This document shows positions 1-10,720 of a stretch of DNA of 64,000 nt, piece by piece (position 1 is the first letter of the stretch; every line of letters starts with the position of its first letter). The notes below the pieces were generated by a model that had not been told where the DNA came from, did not search any database, and was given only the letters and a program-made list of their open reading frames with translations. Source of the DNA: Bryopsis sp. KO-2023 (Eukaryota; Chlorophyta; Ulvophyceae; Bryopsidales; Bryopsidaceae); assembly GCA_030272585.1 (NCBI GenBank), contig BSYQ01000003.1:5208001-5272000 (forward strand), in the 5' to 3' direction. Position numbers and translations under genes: made by a program.

Positions 1-248
1 AATCTTGCAACTCAGGAGGTGTCGAGTGCACAAGGGAGCCCAAATATCAGCAGTTGCGAACCGCAGGGCTGGATTTACTGGAATCTTGTTTGAAGTCAGT
101 CAATGATAAGCAAAGCTTGCCATTGTCCGCTGTGATGGACAGGCTGTCAGCCATGGTGGATGAAGAGAAGGTATCGGTTGTCAAAGCTCAAGCAGCTTCG
201 ATTCTGGAGGACCTGGGTGGCGGTGGTGAAATGGTCGTGGATGGTTGA
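1..248 (+). CDS. C-terminal fragment of an unidentified protein
   Basis: An open frame enters from the window edge (codons in phase from base 3) and stops at 246-248. A 3' splice site ending at base 50 (tatcag) is also possible, in which case the last exon starts at 51. The visible C-terminus is rich in Leu, Ala, Val and Ser and reads like amphipathic helices, for example RTAGLDLLESCLKSV and SVVKAQAASILEDL, as in the last repeats of HEAT or ARM proteins. It ends with a short Gly-rich tail. Too little is present to name a family. The HEAT/ARM suggestion is inference from helix pattern only. Confidence 0.5.
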   Translation, partial: SCNSGGVECTREPKYQQLRTAGLDLLESCLKSVNDKQSLPLSAVMDRLSAMVDEEKVSVVKAQAASILEDLGGGGEMVVDG

Positions 249-628
249 TGTCAGGAATGTAGAGGGAAGGTCAAATAGATGCTTGGAAAATTCTCGCTGA
301 AACACTGCACAGATTGGGGAATTGTTGTAGCGATACGGGTGGGTGGGGGAGGGGTGGAACTAAAATCAGTTACATATCTTGAGATTGGTTGATGCTGCAT
401 GAGATTCCCCACAATGCGTCTACGATCTGTTGAATTCACATTTTTACAGTTAAAAGTACGACCCCTGTTTCCAACCAAAGCCCCTTGAAATACCACAACC
501 AAGAGTCTCAACTGCACAAACTACACCCAACTGAACCACTCCTTTCCTTAGATTCGGAAGTTATTTTCCCACACAGCTTGCGAGATGTTGTGCTGTGAAT
601 GAGACTTCGAACATACTTTTTCCATTCC
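249..628. other. tail-to-tail intergenic region
   Basis: 380 bases between two convergent genes. Both 3' UTRs must lie here. I see no further gene and no clear repeat. A short G-rich stretch (about 340-356) is the only compositional feature. Confidence 0.5.
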
Positions 629-1409
629 TCATTTGTCGACTACACCTTGTCCCTTATGGAGGCGCTCTATTTTTTCCATGTGCTGCTCCCACTCTTCCTG
701 CTTGATTTTTCTTGGGCTCACCAGTGGCTGCATGTACTTCTGGGCCAACGCCTCCTGCAGAGATTCTGAAAGATGAGAGATGGACTGACCATAAAGCAAC
801 ATCCTGACACTAAACAATGATGGGGGCCCTTTGATGGGTATTCTGACACCATTGAAAGAGAGAACGATCTGTCTGGCGTTGGGCAAGTGTGGTGTTGGGA
901 TAAAGATGGGGTTCTGGAATCAATGCAACATAATGGACTGGGGGTGGGGGCCACGTCCCCAAAGTCATTTTTTTCCTCATTTTTGACCTTGGTTGCAGAA
1001 GCCTTGGCGTTGCAGGTCTTGGAGAACTCCGCCAAAGCTTGCACGTTTTCACCTTCGCTTATTTTTTTAACACCAACCCATTCCTCGTGGTAGCAACCCA
1101 AGCCGCCATTACCCCCAGCATCGAATTTGTACGTCAATTTGACGCTTTTCATTTTCCCAACCTGTGAACGGATTCTGCCACAATCTCAGCGAAACAGCTG
1201 ACCTGTGCAAGTGCATCCTGAGCCATATTAATACATAGTATATATGCACCAGATCTTCTGCAAATGGCTTTGCTGACCTTTTTCTCATCCTTTCGGGCTG
1301 ATAGTCGTGATATCATTTCCTGCTTTTTGGTTTTATCAATGAAAACAGGAGTGTAGATAATCGGACCGACCCTCCAACCACGTTCCTGGCGTCCATCTAT
1401 CGCGCTCAT
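629..1409 (-). CDS. unidentified four-exon gene (about 177 aa)
   Basis: Proposed exons on the minus strand are 1409-1278, 1161-955, 868-811 and 765-629. Every junction has GT-AG borders and keeps phase, giving 177 residues from ATG 1409 to a TGA at 629-631. The third intron is only 45 nt. The protein is basic and mostly hydrophilic: an N-terminus MSAIDGRQERGW, a segment KSVKLTYKFDAGGNGG followed by GCYHEEWVGVKK, a Lys-rich linker, a short beta-like stretch IVLSFNGVRIPIKG and a helical charged C-terminus EEWEQHMEKIERLHKGQG. I recognise no family, signal peptide or membrane segment. An upstream exon could exist. The phase-consistent structure makes a real gene likely; its function is unknown. 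Confidence 0.5.
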
Positions 1410-1487
1410 AGGTCGGAGAGGTTTTTGGAATCTGAACCAACAATTTTAGGTTCTTGTTTCAATTTTTCCGCGCAAAAATACATAAAC

Positions 1488-1891
1488 TCAGTGAGCTTCC
1501 AAGAGATGCAGTCCCCACTCGTACCCGGTGATAGCGGATGTCTGGACGCAATGATTGCCAGTGTTGTGCAGCCTATCCACACTTCTCTTGAGCTCCTCAT
1601 TGGTCAGCTTTCTTTCCGCAGGCAAAAACTGTCCCCAGCCTACAAACGAAGGCGTGAATTTTATGCCCACAAAAACCCGCCTCCGCAGCACAAGCTTGTG
1701 TTCAGTTTAAGAACACAACTGATGCAAGTCCGGCACTCACTATTCCTCAGCTCGTGAAGCCCTCTAATACAAAAGTACACCGTCACTGGCCAGATTTGCT
1801 GCATCCTTTCAAAGGAAAGTTTCCAAGAGACTATTTCAAGAATAATGGACACTGTTCTAGAGCTAGCACGCTTCGGCAGATGGCAGTCCAT
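1488..1891 (-). CDS. possible small gene or exons of a larger one
   Basis: Two blocks look coding: 1891-1781 (from ATG 1891, ending in GTGACG before a gtgtac donor) and 1694-1488, which would join in phase to give about 105 residues. The second block contains FVGIKFTPSFVGWGQFLPAE and RKLTNEELKRSVDRLH, which have the look of conserved protein. The acceptor at 1695-1696 (acaag) is weak, and a different start further upstream (open frame from ATG 2155, MENINLARLMAAADSAFAAS) cannot be excluded. The block may instead be the 5' part of the neighbouring gene at 629-1409. No family recognised. Confidence 0.25.
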
Positions 1892-3333
1892 CGAAGGTAG
1901 TGACTTTTTCAACTTACACTCGTTTCGTGGGAACAGGAGCGAGCCTCCCTTTGGGGACGCGCCACCACGTATCAGTAACGGGGTGAATATGCTGTAGACG
2001 AGCCGAGCGACAGCGCCTTTTTGTTGGTGAACACTCGAGTGACATGGATAGGTCGTATGAATAAAAGAAAACAGGGAGCTTCTGAAAAACACAACTGACG
2101 CAGCGAACGCAGAATCAGCCGCCGCCATCAAGCGAGCGAGGTTGATATTTTCCATGCATCACGTGAAATCCCACACCAATCACTCCGCTGAGTGTTTCGA
2201 GCGGTTGGATATGGAGGGTCTCTTCTGATTTTTTTGGTTTCATAACCTTTTACGTTTGCTTTTCTGATGGTGGTGGGCTCTTTCCGTTTCGTTCTGTTCA
2301 AGTGGAACGGGTTTTTTTCCTTTCCTTAAGCTTTCACGAGTGACGCTGGTCAGGGCGACGCCGCCCACCAGCTTTCAAACGATAATAGTTCGACCCTACG
2401 TACGAAGCACGGTTCGCACATTTATCAGAGGCGGGCCTTGGCCGAGTGGTTTGAAAAATTTCCGTTCTGGAAGTCAGGACGCGTGGCGTGGTCTTGTTAA
2501 CCGAAAGGCACAACGAGATATCAATTCGCGGCTCTGTGGCGGCTGTGGGCCGCGGCATACTGAAGCCCACGTGTAAGGTCGCGGTCCCAACAGAAGAGGC
2601 CTCACCGGAATGGCCCACGCAGCCAAGCCGCTCGTGGAAACAGAAGTGTGTTTGCAAAAGACTAGGGTTTCAGATCAGGCCTTCTCTCTCGATTGAATTT
2701 TTTTGGGCTGGAAGGGGATGGATTTCACTCCTGGGTGAGTGAACAGATGAGAAAATCATGCTACTGGCTGGGGTTAGTGATTATAAAGCGGTTATATTCG
2801 ACTTGGACTTCTAGCAGCTCAATATCTGTGTGGGATCATACCCTGAATGAGAATGTGTGTGTTGGGAGAGGAGGGGGGGGGGGGGGTAAGATCAATTTTC
2901 TTCACGATAGAGCCACTCAGGCAGACAAAAGTTCAACAGCGACCAACCGCAGGCCATGGGTCTACTCCAACTTCGTGCAAGAACCGTTGCATTGAACTCG
3001 TTGGGAATGATGCAGCGGAGACTGTTCAGTTGCTTTACAGTTTCACTCGCCGACAACAAAAATCTGTTTACATGGCAACTAGATGTACAACGCCCTTACA
3101 ATAAAATATCCCATAAAACCCGGCACATCCTAAACAATGCCATCTGTTTTGTGTTGCGCTCCATTCAATATAGCCGTCCAGTTGAAATTGAGGGTTGGAC
3201 TTGCGCTTTACTGAAATAATAAAATAAAATCATGCATTTTTTCCCCCCGGAACTTAAATAAATAATAAAAAACGAATTTCATGCTTTTATTCATGTTGGT
3301 CCATTGTGCTCCCCAACAGCAACAACTACCTTT
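1892..3333. other. intergenic region, little to see
   Basis: About 1.4 kb with no convincing gene. An open frame on the minus strand starts at ATG 2155 with an Ala-rich N-terminus and could be a first exon of the gene to its left. Bases 2400-2660 are GC-rich and include TTGGCCGAGTGG, a tRNA A-box-like string, but I could not build a cloverleaf or a B box. There is a run of 14 G at 2873-2886. AT-rich sequence at 3200-3290 probably holds the 3' end of the sulfotransferase transcript. Confidence 0.4.
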
Positions 3334-5023
3334 TCAAACATCAGTTTTCACACGGAAATTTCGGCCCAATTCTTTGTTCACCCCCTCTCTCAACTCATTG
3401 TAGGAAGCGTAGCCCGTCGCTGGCTTGACCGTGGTTTCCCATTTCAGATTGAACTGTTTTTGAATTTTGTCAGAGAATTTAACCTTGGCTCGTTTTCCCT
3501 GTCTCACTTTCGAGTTCTGGCCATTTGTTCCGGCGTTAGAGGGCTGACCCCAGAAAGTATTGAAAACCTCTTTCAAAGGGCGCTCGTCGAATTTCTCCCA
3601 GTGTGCTTTCATGAAATCGAAGGTTGACTGAATCACAGATACACACAAACCTGCACTCAGGATAGGAGGTTCCACTGATATATACATTCAAGAGAGAAAC
3701 CACTTGCTTCGAGTGTTTTCCATTCAGTGTCATGCTTACCATGCAAAATCCTAAAATTGGCTGAAAGATTGCTACGCCAATTCTCTTCCCCTTGTTCAAA
3801 AAGCCTTTGAAAAAAAAGTGAAAAAAAAAAGTGAAAAAGAGACCATACCTGTTCTTCCACCAGCTCCAGCAACTCGGAATCTCCTACCCCAATACCGAGG
3901 AAGTTCGAGATGAGTTCAACACACTTCGGCAAATCGTCCAGCATATCTTCGTAGTGCATCCAGAGAACATTGGGGTCGTTTCGATGGGCATACCAGGTCG
4001 AGATGATGTCCCAATAAGATGCGTTTTGCAAAATGGATTCGGCAGGCCCCCGCGAAAGATAGAACGTTTCCAGGAATTGATCTATTGTTGCGACATCTTT
4101 TTCGAATATCCAGCCGTTGAGAAAATGGTAGAACGAAACTCCCGCTGGTTCTGGGTCCCTGAGCATCATGCAAAGACAAATTTATTATTTTCTTTGACCT
4201 TACACATCTACATCCGTATGGAGGGTGCATTTTCTTTTTTTTTTCCATTTTCAAGACTTGGTGGTTTGGGCTTCCGAAAGAGAGACGAGCGTTCAAATGC
4301 CAACTTCAAAATTTTCCAGCAGCACTTGCCCCTTGAGCTGAGATATGATCAGGCAGTCACAAAGTAATAACAAATCGGACAGAATACGCAAGAAAAACCA
4401 TGTCGGTTCCGGTGAGAGCTGATCTGTCTGGATTATTAATCTGCTGCAATCACCTCAGGACGAAAACGTATTTGCCAGCTCCTTTTGGGCAGTGAGGGTA
4501 CCACACATGTGCCTTGTACACTCTGGGAGAGAACCCCTGCTCTTTTTCCAGATCTCCATATCCATAATCGTGGGCCATTTCCACGTACGGAATTACATTT
4601 TCGATGGCGTCGAAGTCCATGTTACCTTTGCTGCGGAGACCGTGAACGATCTGATCAAAAGAATCTGAGTCAGTGAGACACACGACCTTGTGAAGGAAAA
4701 ACGTGCAGCGTTTCACAGGGGAGCTATGACCGAGAAACATCGTTGACGCTGCGGTGCTGTAAGCAAGTTGCGGTCCCTTCTCGTTCGACCCAAGTGGAAA
4801 CAGAGTCGTTTTCCACATATGTATCGTTAACACGCTACGTCTATTTGCTTGCCGACGGCACCTGTTGCATCCACGTAGTTCCACACTTTTGTGGTGACAC
4901 CACGAAAATATCCGTTGGCTGTGGTTTGAACGCCTCCAGGCCCTTCAGTCGACTCTCGTCCGACTCTTCCTTCGAAAGCAAGTCTTTCAAAAGTTTCGTG
5001 ACCTCGCATTCGGCGCCCTCCAT
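3334..5023 (-). CDS. cytosolic sulfotransferase (Sulfotransfer_1 family)
   Basis: Predicted to transfer sulfate from PAPS to a hydroxyl or amine of a small molecule; substrate unknown. Four exons on the minus strand: 5023-4862, 4650-4454, 4158-3849 and 3627-3334. All borders are GT-AG and the phases close, giving 320 residues, a normal length for the family. Motifs in order: the 5'-phosphosulfate loop PQKCGTTWMQQ (about residue 45-54, usual form PKSGTTW), the catalytic-His stretch RVYKAHVWYPHCP, the 3'-phosphate site RDPEPAGVSFYHFLNGW with its Arg and Ser, the block NVLWMHYEDMLDD, and the C-terminal STFDFMKAHWEKFDE followed by KVRQGKRAKVKF in place of the usual RKGxxGxWK. No signal peptide or membrane anchor is visible, so it should be soluble. 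I chose ATG 5023 because MEGAECEVTKLL starts the family-like part; an in-frame upstream start at 5062 only adds 13 residues. It is divergent from the decarboxylase at 6015. Confidence 0.92.
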
Positions 5024-6014
5024 GGTTCGCTTTGAATGTGTATTCACCACACCGAAGCACAACTAAGAAGCAAAGGTCGATGGTGGACGGTTTCGTCGCT
5101 GCGACGTCGCTGTTGGCAGTAGTTCGCAGGCCACACACTTGCGGTTGCAGTTTTGTAGTTGCCGCTACAAAACACTTCGTAGTGTTGAAGGGTTACTCAG
5201 CGGCGTTTCTTTTTGTCATCCCCCAAGCACAGCCAAAGTCAAGAACGCTGTGAATCAATGGCAATGGAGAAGATTGAGTGTTACGAGCGCCAACAGTCTC
5301 ACGAAGAGGAATGGGTGAGCACAATGGGAGAAGTGCGAACATTGGCGAACATGTTTTCGCGCACAACTCCCGCAATTAAAAATCGATTCAAGGAGCACGG
5401 TCGGTGAAAACAATTTGCGTGGAAGGATAGGATCCTTTCAACAAGTGAATCTTTCCTTTTCCTGGTGTGCGTTATGTGAGATGTGGACCCAACGTCCCCT
5501 TCCCCACAGGATGCACGTTTAATGTAGAAGAACGAAAGGAAGGGCAGACGGAAAGCAAGAGATGAATTCTGGAAGTGGAGCCGAGCCTCCCTTTCACCAC
5601 TTCTCTTTCCCAGCGACATACAGCCAGGCAGCTCTCCCGGCAATCTTTGCTGTCGTTCGCTCCTCCTAACGGAATTCACGTCCCCTTTTTTTCGCAATGA
5701 AAATGATCACGACTCAGTCAGTAACCTGCACGTGTCGCATCTGGGAATTGGGCGCATGGCAACCGATTAACTCCAGAAGAAACTCACTTGAGATGACTAA
5801 GGTCACTGAATTTTCGGAGGTAATTCTGAGGAGCACCTCCTGAGGATTCAGCAAACTAGCCGTGTGCATCACGAAAACTACAGCGGAACATGCTTATTAC
5901 ACGTGGATGTGAATGGGTGCACATGGAATGGAGAGTGATCACTGATCACTCTCCATTCCATGTGCACCCATTCACATCCACGTGTAATAAGCATGTTCCG
6001 TTGTAGTTTTCGTG
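5024..6014. promoter_or_regulatory. divergent intergenic region with both 5' ends
   Basis: About 1 kb between the sulfotransferase start (5023, -) and the decarboxylase start (6015, +), so both promoters should lie here. A small open frame at 5213-5404 (+, ATG-initiated, 64 codons, charged) is not supported by any recognisable motif. The right third is taken up by the large palindrome listed separately. I cannot identify a TATA box with confidence. Confidence 0.4.
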
Positions 6015-6037
6015 ATGCGCACGGCTAGTTTGCTGAA
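5847..6037. repeat. 191-bp near-perfect palindrome over the decarboxylase start
   Basis: Two arms of 95 bp (5847-5941 and 5943-6037) are reverse complements around a single central base (5942). I find only two mismatches, and each would be a G-U pair in RNA, so a transcript would fold into an unbroken hairpin. The right arm contains the 5' UTR end, the decarboxylase ATG (6015-6017) and its first seven codons plus two bases. The left arm therefore carries a mirror copy of this start on the minus strand (ATG at 5870-5868) that runs into an open frame of about 50 codons without similarity to the enzyme beyond the arm. Confidence 0.9.
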
Positions 6038-8147
6038 AGTTGATATATCCAAACCACCCCCGAGAGCAACTCCATCTCTCACAGCTCCCCAGCTCGTCAT
6101 ACCGCCCAAGCCAATGGAAGGAAAGAGGGGAGACACCAAAGTTCCATACGGACCTGAACAAAAGCCATGGAATGGGCTCATACCGGAATGGGCGACGGTG
6201 GCTCCACCTGTTGACGACCCAAACGCGTATTACCAAGCCAGGACACGGCACGATGTCCAGGACTCGGACACAGGCGAAGCTTTCCCTCGCATACACTACA
6301 GCCTGTTCCAGATCCCTCCAACGGGTCTGACCACGGAGCAGCGCGACAAGGCCCAAGAAAATATGAGAATCTTTCTCCAGTCGCACCGCAAATACTTTGC
6401 AGGATTCCAGGGCAACCAGATGAACCAAGGCTATGGAAGTCGCTATTCCTATTTGCTTGATATGCAAGTAAACAACTTTGGCGACCCTTTCGACGACGGG
6501 AACCATCCCTTGAACACAAAGTTCTGCGAGCGCGCGGTGCTGGACTACTTTGCTGCGCTGTGGAATATCGCTTGGCCCCACGCAGGATGCACGCAGGCTG
6601 ATCGCAACAAGGAACGGTATTGGGGATACGTGTGCACGATGGGCTTCACGGAAGGAAACATATTTGGCATGTTCAGAGCACGGGACTACCTTCGAGGGAT
6701 GCAAGTGGAGAGGACGCTCTCGACTGAGAAGAAGCGGCGACCAGTGTTGTTTTTCTCAGAGGAGGCGCACTTCTCGTTGAAAAAAGCATCCATGCTGTTG
6801 GACTTACACGACTTCCACGAGGCTGGAAGTACTTACTATCCTGGCCGTTGTCCTACCACCGAGGACGGTTCCTGGCCAGCCCGGGTAAGTGCGAGCTACC
6901 GACCCAGGCACGCAACGTTACTAATTCGTTGCCTAACTCCAACGTATTCTAAGTTGGGAGTCGCAATTCGTTGTCATGAAAACGCCAAGCGCGTGCAGTC
7001 TTACTATCTACAACGGAGGTGGCTGGTAGGCTTTCCTCCGGGTCTGAATGTACGTTTCTGTCTGAATCCAGTTGTATATTTTGTTCAGGTGCCTTGCCAC
7101 AGGGCTGATGATCAGACCTCCTCCGGGTCAATGATAATCGAAGCTCTGACTGATCTCGTGACTTTTTTCGTGCACCGAGGCCATCCAGTGATTGTGGTAG
7201 CCACTCTTGGAACCACCTGGAAAGGAGCGCATGACGATGTTGCTGCTGTAAACAAGATGTTTCACGATCTGGGGAAGGTGTACCCCTGGCTTTGGGAAAG
7301 GAATGTGCAGTACGGAGTCGACAAAATGGGGCAGCCACTACGAGAGAAACGACGGGGCTTCTGGTTGCATGTGGATGGAGCTCTGGGAGCAGCATACATG
7401 CCTTTCATCGAGATGGCAGCCAAGAGGGGGGAACTCACCGACAACACCCCACCTCCGGTGTTTGATTTCAGAAATCCTGCTGTGATGAGCATGGGATGCT
7501 CCATGCACAAGTGGATGGGCTCGCCTTGGCCATCTGGGGTATTCCTGACGAGGACAGGGTATCAAGGCAGCCCTGAGGAGAACCAAACGCCGGATGTGTC
7601 GACTCTGGGGGGTTCCAGGTCAGGATTTTCGCCCGTGATTGTGTGGGACTACTTGTCGAGAATGAGCTATGATGACAGCATCAAGAAAGTTGTGTACTGT
7701 GAGAAGAACGTGGAGTATTTGTACGAACAAATGCTTGAGTTGGAGGCCGAGCTGGGGATGGATCTGTGGGTGGCCCGTTCCCGTTCCAGTTTTTCAGTAA
7801 GATTCCGCCTGAGCAGCCCAGAGATTAACTACAAATGGACTTTGGATACGAAACGACACTGGGTGCCTGTGAGTGATGAGGAGGAGCAATTGAGATCATA
7901 CTCACACGTGTTTGTCATGCATTCTGTGGATGCCCCCATGATCGATGAGTTGTTGGCGGACATGAGGAAATCCGCCTTGAAGGGGGCCACGCACGCATTC
8001 CCTGAATTTGATGTATCTATTGACAAGCCAAATCCAGGGCCAGTGAGAGGTTATCAAAAATACAAAGGGGTATGCAGGGAGCCCAACAAATGTCTCATTC
8101 CATTGGGGAATGGTGCGGGAGAAAACGAATATATTTTCGATGAATAA
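6015..8147 (+). CDS. group II PLP-dependent decarboxylase
   Basis: Pyridoxal-phosphate enzyme of the glutamate/histidine/aromatic amino acid decarboxylase superfamily, predicted to release CO2 from an amino acid. Exons 6015-6884 and 7089-8147 give 641-642 residues. Seen in order: YGSRYSYLLDMQ and a GYVCTMGFTEGN block (family TxGGTEGN-like), FFSEEAHFSLKKAS (PLP-stacking His region), VVATLGTTWKGAHDDV, HVDGALGAAYMPF (Asp that contacts the PLP pyridine nitrogen) and CSMHKWMGSPWPSGVF, whose Lys after His should be the Schiff-base lysine. The proposed 204-nt intron (gtaagt at 6885, ttgttcag to 7088) is a multiple of three with no stop, so the whole stretch is one open frame. I infer splicing because its translation lacks family character and borders are good. 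The substrate is not readable; histidine, serine or glutamate decarboxylase types are all possible. The codon before ATG 6015 is GTG; I use the ATG. Confidence 0.88.
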   Translation: MRTASLLKVDISKPPPRATPSLTAPQLVIPPKPMEGKRGDTKVPYGPEQKPWNGLIPEWATVAPPVDDPNAYYQARTRHDVQDSDTGEAFPRIHYSLFQIPPTGLTTEQRDKAQENMRIFLQSHRKYFAGFQGNQMNQGYGSRYSYLLDMQVNNFGDPFDDGNHPLNTKFCERAVLDYFAALWNIAWPHAGCTQADRNKERYWGYVCTMGFTEGNIFGMFRARDYLRGMQVERTLSTEKKRRPVLFFSEEAHFSLKKASMLLDLHDFHEAGSTYYPGRCPTTEDGSWPARVSASYRPRHATLLIRCLTPTYSKLGVAIRCHENAKRVQSYYLQRRWLVGFPPGLNVRFCLNPVVYFVQVPCHRADDQTSSGSMIIEALTDLVTFFVHRGHPVIVVATLGTTWKGAHDDVAAVNKMFHDLGKVYPWLWERNVQYGVDKMGQPLREKRRGFWLHVDGALGAAYMPFIEMAAKRGELTDNTPPPVFDFRNPAVMSMGCSMHKWMGSPWPSGVFLTRTGYQGSPEENQTPDVSTLGGSRSGFSPVIVWDYLSRMSYDDSIKKVVYCEKNVEYLYEQMLELEAELGMDLWVARSRSSFSVRFRLSSPEINYKWTLDTKRHWVPVSDEEEQLRSYSHVFVMHSVDAPMIDELLADMRKSALKGATHAFPEFDVSIDKPNPGPVRGYQKYKGVCREPNKCLIPLGNGAGENEYIFDE
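6885..7088 (+). other. in-frame, stop-free intron of the decarboxylase gene
   Basis: 204 nt, begins gtaagt and ends ttgttcag. Length divisible by three and no stop in the gene's frame, so retention would insert 68 residues without a frameshift. The inserted residues do not resemble the decarboxylase fold, and joining the flanks restores family spacing between the PLP-stacking region and the GTTWKGAHDD block. Confidence 0.6.
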
Positions 8148-9417
8148 TTTCAATATGTCATTATTTTCAACGTTGTTTCTTTTTTTCAGTTTATCGTGTT
8201 TTCTATCTTTTTTTTATTCTATCTTTCATTTTTATACGTTGACTAGAGAAGATTATTGTTCAATATATATTTTTTTCCCTATTTCATTCATTAATATGAC
8301 TTGACTTGCCGGCGATGACATATCAATTGTTGATCGACCGGCTGTTTTTTCTAACCTTCAACTGTGTATATTTCATAGGGGGGGATTGAAAGGGGTGGGG
8401 GGGTAGAAGGTTAGAAACTTGACAGTTTTTGCAGTTTTGTTCGAAGCAATTTACAGCAAGAGACAAGGGTGATCTGGGCTGGAAATGAGTGCTTAGCTAT
8501 CAACCTCAAAAAAAAACCATGTGAATTTAGCTAGAGGATTCACAGTAGGCAAGGGTTTCTTGGGTCAACAATCAATGCAAACTTGGCAATCTCAAAAATT
8601 GTAAATTTGGTTCGTGAGGATTCAAACAACGTTGTGGTGCTGAGAATATTTCTACATTTCAGTTCTGTTTTGTGCATGTTCTATTAATGTGAGGTGAATG
8701 TGGAGCAACAAGTTGTGCGTCCTCATGTTGCAACAGAGTGCCAGAATTGAAACAAGCAAAAAAAAAACTCTTATTCATAAATTGGATTCCTTTCTTGCCC
8801 CCAAACAAACGGACAATCTGTGCCTATTCTTATGGAATGACTGGTGATGTTTGCCACTTTGGTCCAGCTGAAAGGAAAAAAAAAAACGATCAAAAAACAG
8901 CACTACCTCATTTTGGTGGTTTGGCAGCATTGATGCCTTCAACACTATATTCAAAAAGATTCTCTCCTCCCTTCCGAGATGATCTCCAACCCTGTGCCGT
9001 GAAAACCCCTTTTCCTTTGCAAGAATTGTTCAAAGGCGCGCGTTGGCGAAAGAAAGGAAAACTCACCAATAAAAGGGGTCCGCGCACTTTTTTCTGTTTC
9101 CTGAATGTTCTTTTTTGGGGTAATTTATGTTAACTGGGAGGCAAATTCACCCTGCACCGCTGATTGGAAATGTCGCTACAATTAATACGGTCACCCTCCA
9201 TCAGTTCCCACACCTCTGGGCGAAAACTGAGCAAATCATGCCTGATACATTTCCTGCCATGCAAAATCCAACAATCCAGAACCAAAATCGACGGGAAGAA
9301 CGAAACGAAACGAAACCAAAACTGATGAAGCAGGAAAAAAAAACAGAAAAAAATGGAGGAGCCCCCCCCCCCCACACACACACACCCAATCCCCCTTTTA
9401 GGAATCAAAAGAGAGTT
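8148..9417. other. tail-to-tail intergenic region
   Basis: About 1.3 kb between the 3' ends of the decarboxylase and PAM68. Rich in A and T runs, with short G and C homopolymers (8379-8403; 9363-9386 includes C-run and CA repeats). Open frames here (for example 8738-9133) have biased, low-complexity translations and no conserved motif. I see no gene. Confidence 0.5.
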
Positions 9418-10720
9418 TCATCCCTGGTTTCTCCTATCCATCAATTCTCCAAAATTTTGTTTGAACTCTTCGATGCCTAGAAACGACCCTTCACGAGATG
9501 CACTCCAAGACGAAGACATCGCCCCGTAAGTGATGCCCAGAAGCCCCCCTCCAAAAGTGAGCAACTGAGTTACGAAAACCAAAGAGTTGGGAAGATCCAC
9601 CCCCTTCACCACCTGCATTCGCAACCACATCAGCCCCTCTTGAATCCATACAGCCCCTTAAAAAAGAAAAAAATCTTAAAAAAGCAACCGAGCGAGGAGA
9701 CAGGACATCAGCCAAATTGCCATCGAGTCGCCGGTTTTAGGTGATGGTCGATCCTGACCTTCAAGTAGTAGAACAAAGGAAAGAGCAGAAAGCCGAGCGC
9801 CACAGGTGTTCCACTGAAGATCAGCATTCGGCTGAGCATGCGATCGTTGACAACTCGAGGGACTTCTTGCATCTCGGGTCTGCGAGGAGGGGGGGCTGCC
9901 TGGTTCCCCTCTTCGGAGTCGGCCTCGCTCATGGCTTCCGCCATTTTTTGGAGGTTTTTGGGGCTCATGTTCTGCCCGGGCCGAGATGCCATAGTACCTC
10001 GTTTGCTCATCTGGACACATAACGCCATCGGGAAAGAATCACAAAGGAATCCGGACGGAAGACAAGGGGGCTGCATTCCCAGTGGAGTTTTTGGGAAAGA
10101 AACAAAATTCTACCACCAGAATTCTACATGGGTGGGGGAATCCTCTTCAGAATAGGGCTTTGTTTTCTTTTTAGAAATTGGGGATTCTAATGTGGTTGAG
10201 GGGACCTCGGTACACTATTTTTAGACCTGTAAATATATTGTGGGCCTGTATCGTCCGATTTGCGCAGCTCCCTCAGGCTATATGGGGAAAAAAAATTCAT
10301 GAATTCAAACATCCATGAATTTCCGGAGGAGCAAGCAAATGAATGCAATCGGTTGGACAAAAAAACCCAGCATGCGATCTCAATCCTCACTTTCAATTCA
10401 ACATCAACATGTGTTGGTTCGATTGCTTGCATCTGTCTGGCATTTGTTCACCAGAAACCTTTTGATGTTGATTCAAATTCCTCCCTAGCAATGAGAACAG
10501 CACGAAAGAATTGTGCAGGATTTCTGAACTTGCCTTCACACCATCATCATCCTGTGGTTTCGCCTTTTCACCGAAACCTTTCCCAGACGAAGCCAAGATA
10601 ACGCCTGCCCGCCGCCCAGATACGCCCCGTCTGCTCAAAAACTAAACGAAAAGAAAACGCAAATTATAAGAACGGCCTCCAGACTAACTGAGACGTGTGA
10701 GAAGCCTGGCTGCTCCCCAT
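9418..10720 (-). CDS. PAM68: PAM68-like photosystem II assembly factor (plastid)
   Basis: PAM68 is a thylakoid membrane protein that helps early photosystem II assembly. The conserved part is plain: VPRVVNDRMLSRMLIFSG followed by a hydrophobic span ending FYYLK, then DLPNSLVFVTQ, a second span with GGGLLGITYGAMSSSW, and SREGSFLGIEEF. These are the two transmembrane helices and the loop typical of the family (DUF3464). Proposed exons on the minus strand: 10720-10689, 10630-10534, 10010-9759 and 9612-9418, phases closed, 191 residues. Exon 1 gives a Ser-rich start MGSSQASHTSQ and exon 2 continues RRAGVILASSGKGFGEK, which looks like a chloroplast transit peptide and its cleavage region. Intron 2 starts with GC (aag|gcaagt), a strong GC-AG type donor. 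The last two exons are secure; exon 1 is a by-eye proposal that fits in phase. Confidence 0.85.

Noticed and set aside
2428-2520. tRNA-like string TTGGCCGAGTGG with GC-rich surroundings
   Set aside because: It matches a tRNA A box, but I found no B box, no matching acceptor stem and no anticodon arm. I also tried RNase P and SRP RNA motifs and found only scattered short matches.
5946-6704. 252-codon open frame antisense to the decarboxylase
   Set aside because: It is a shadow of the real gene; its translation has no motif and the sense strand carries the PLP-enzyme motifs.
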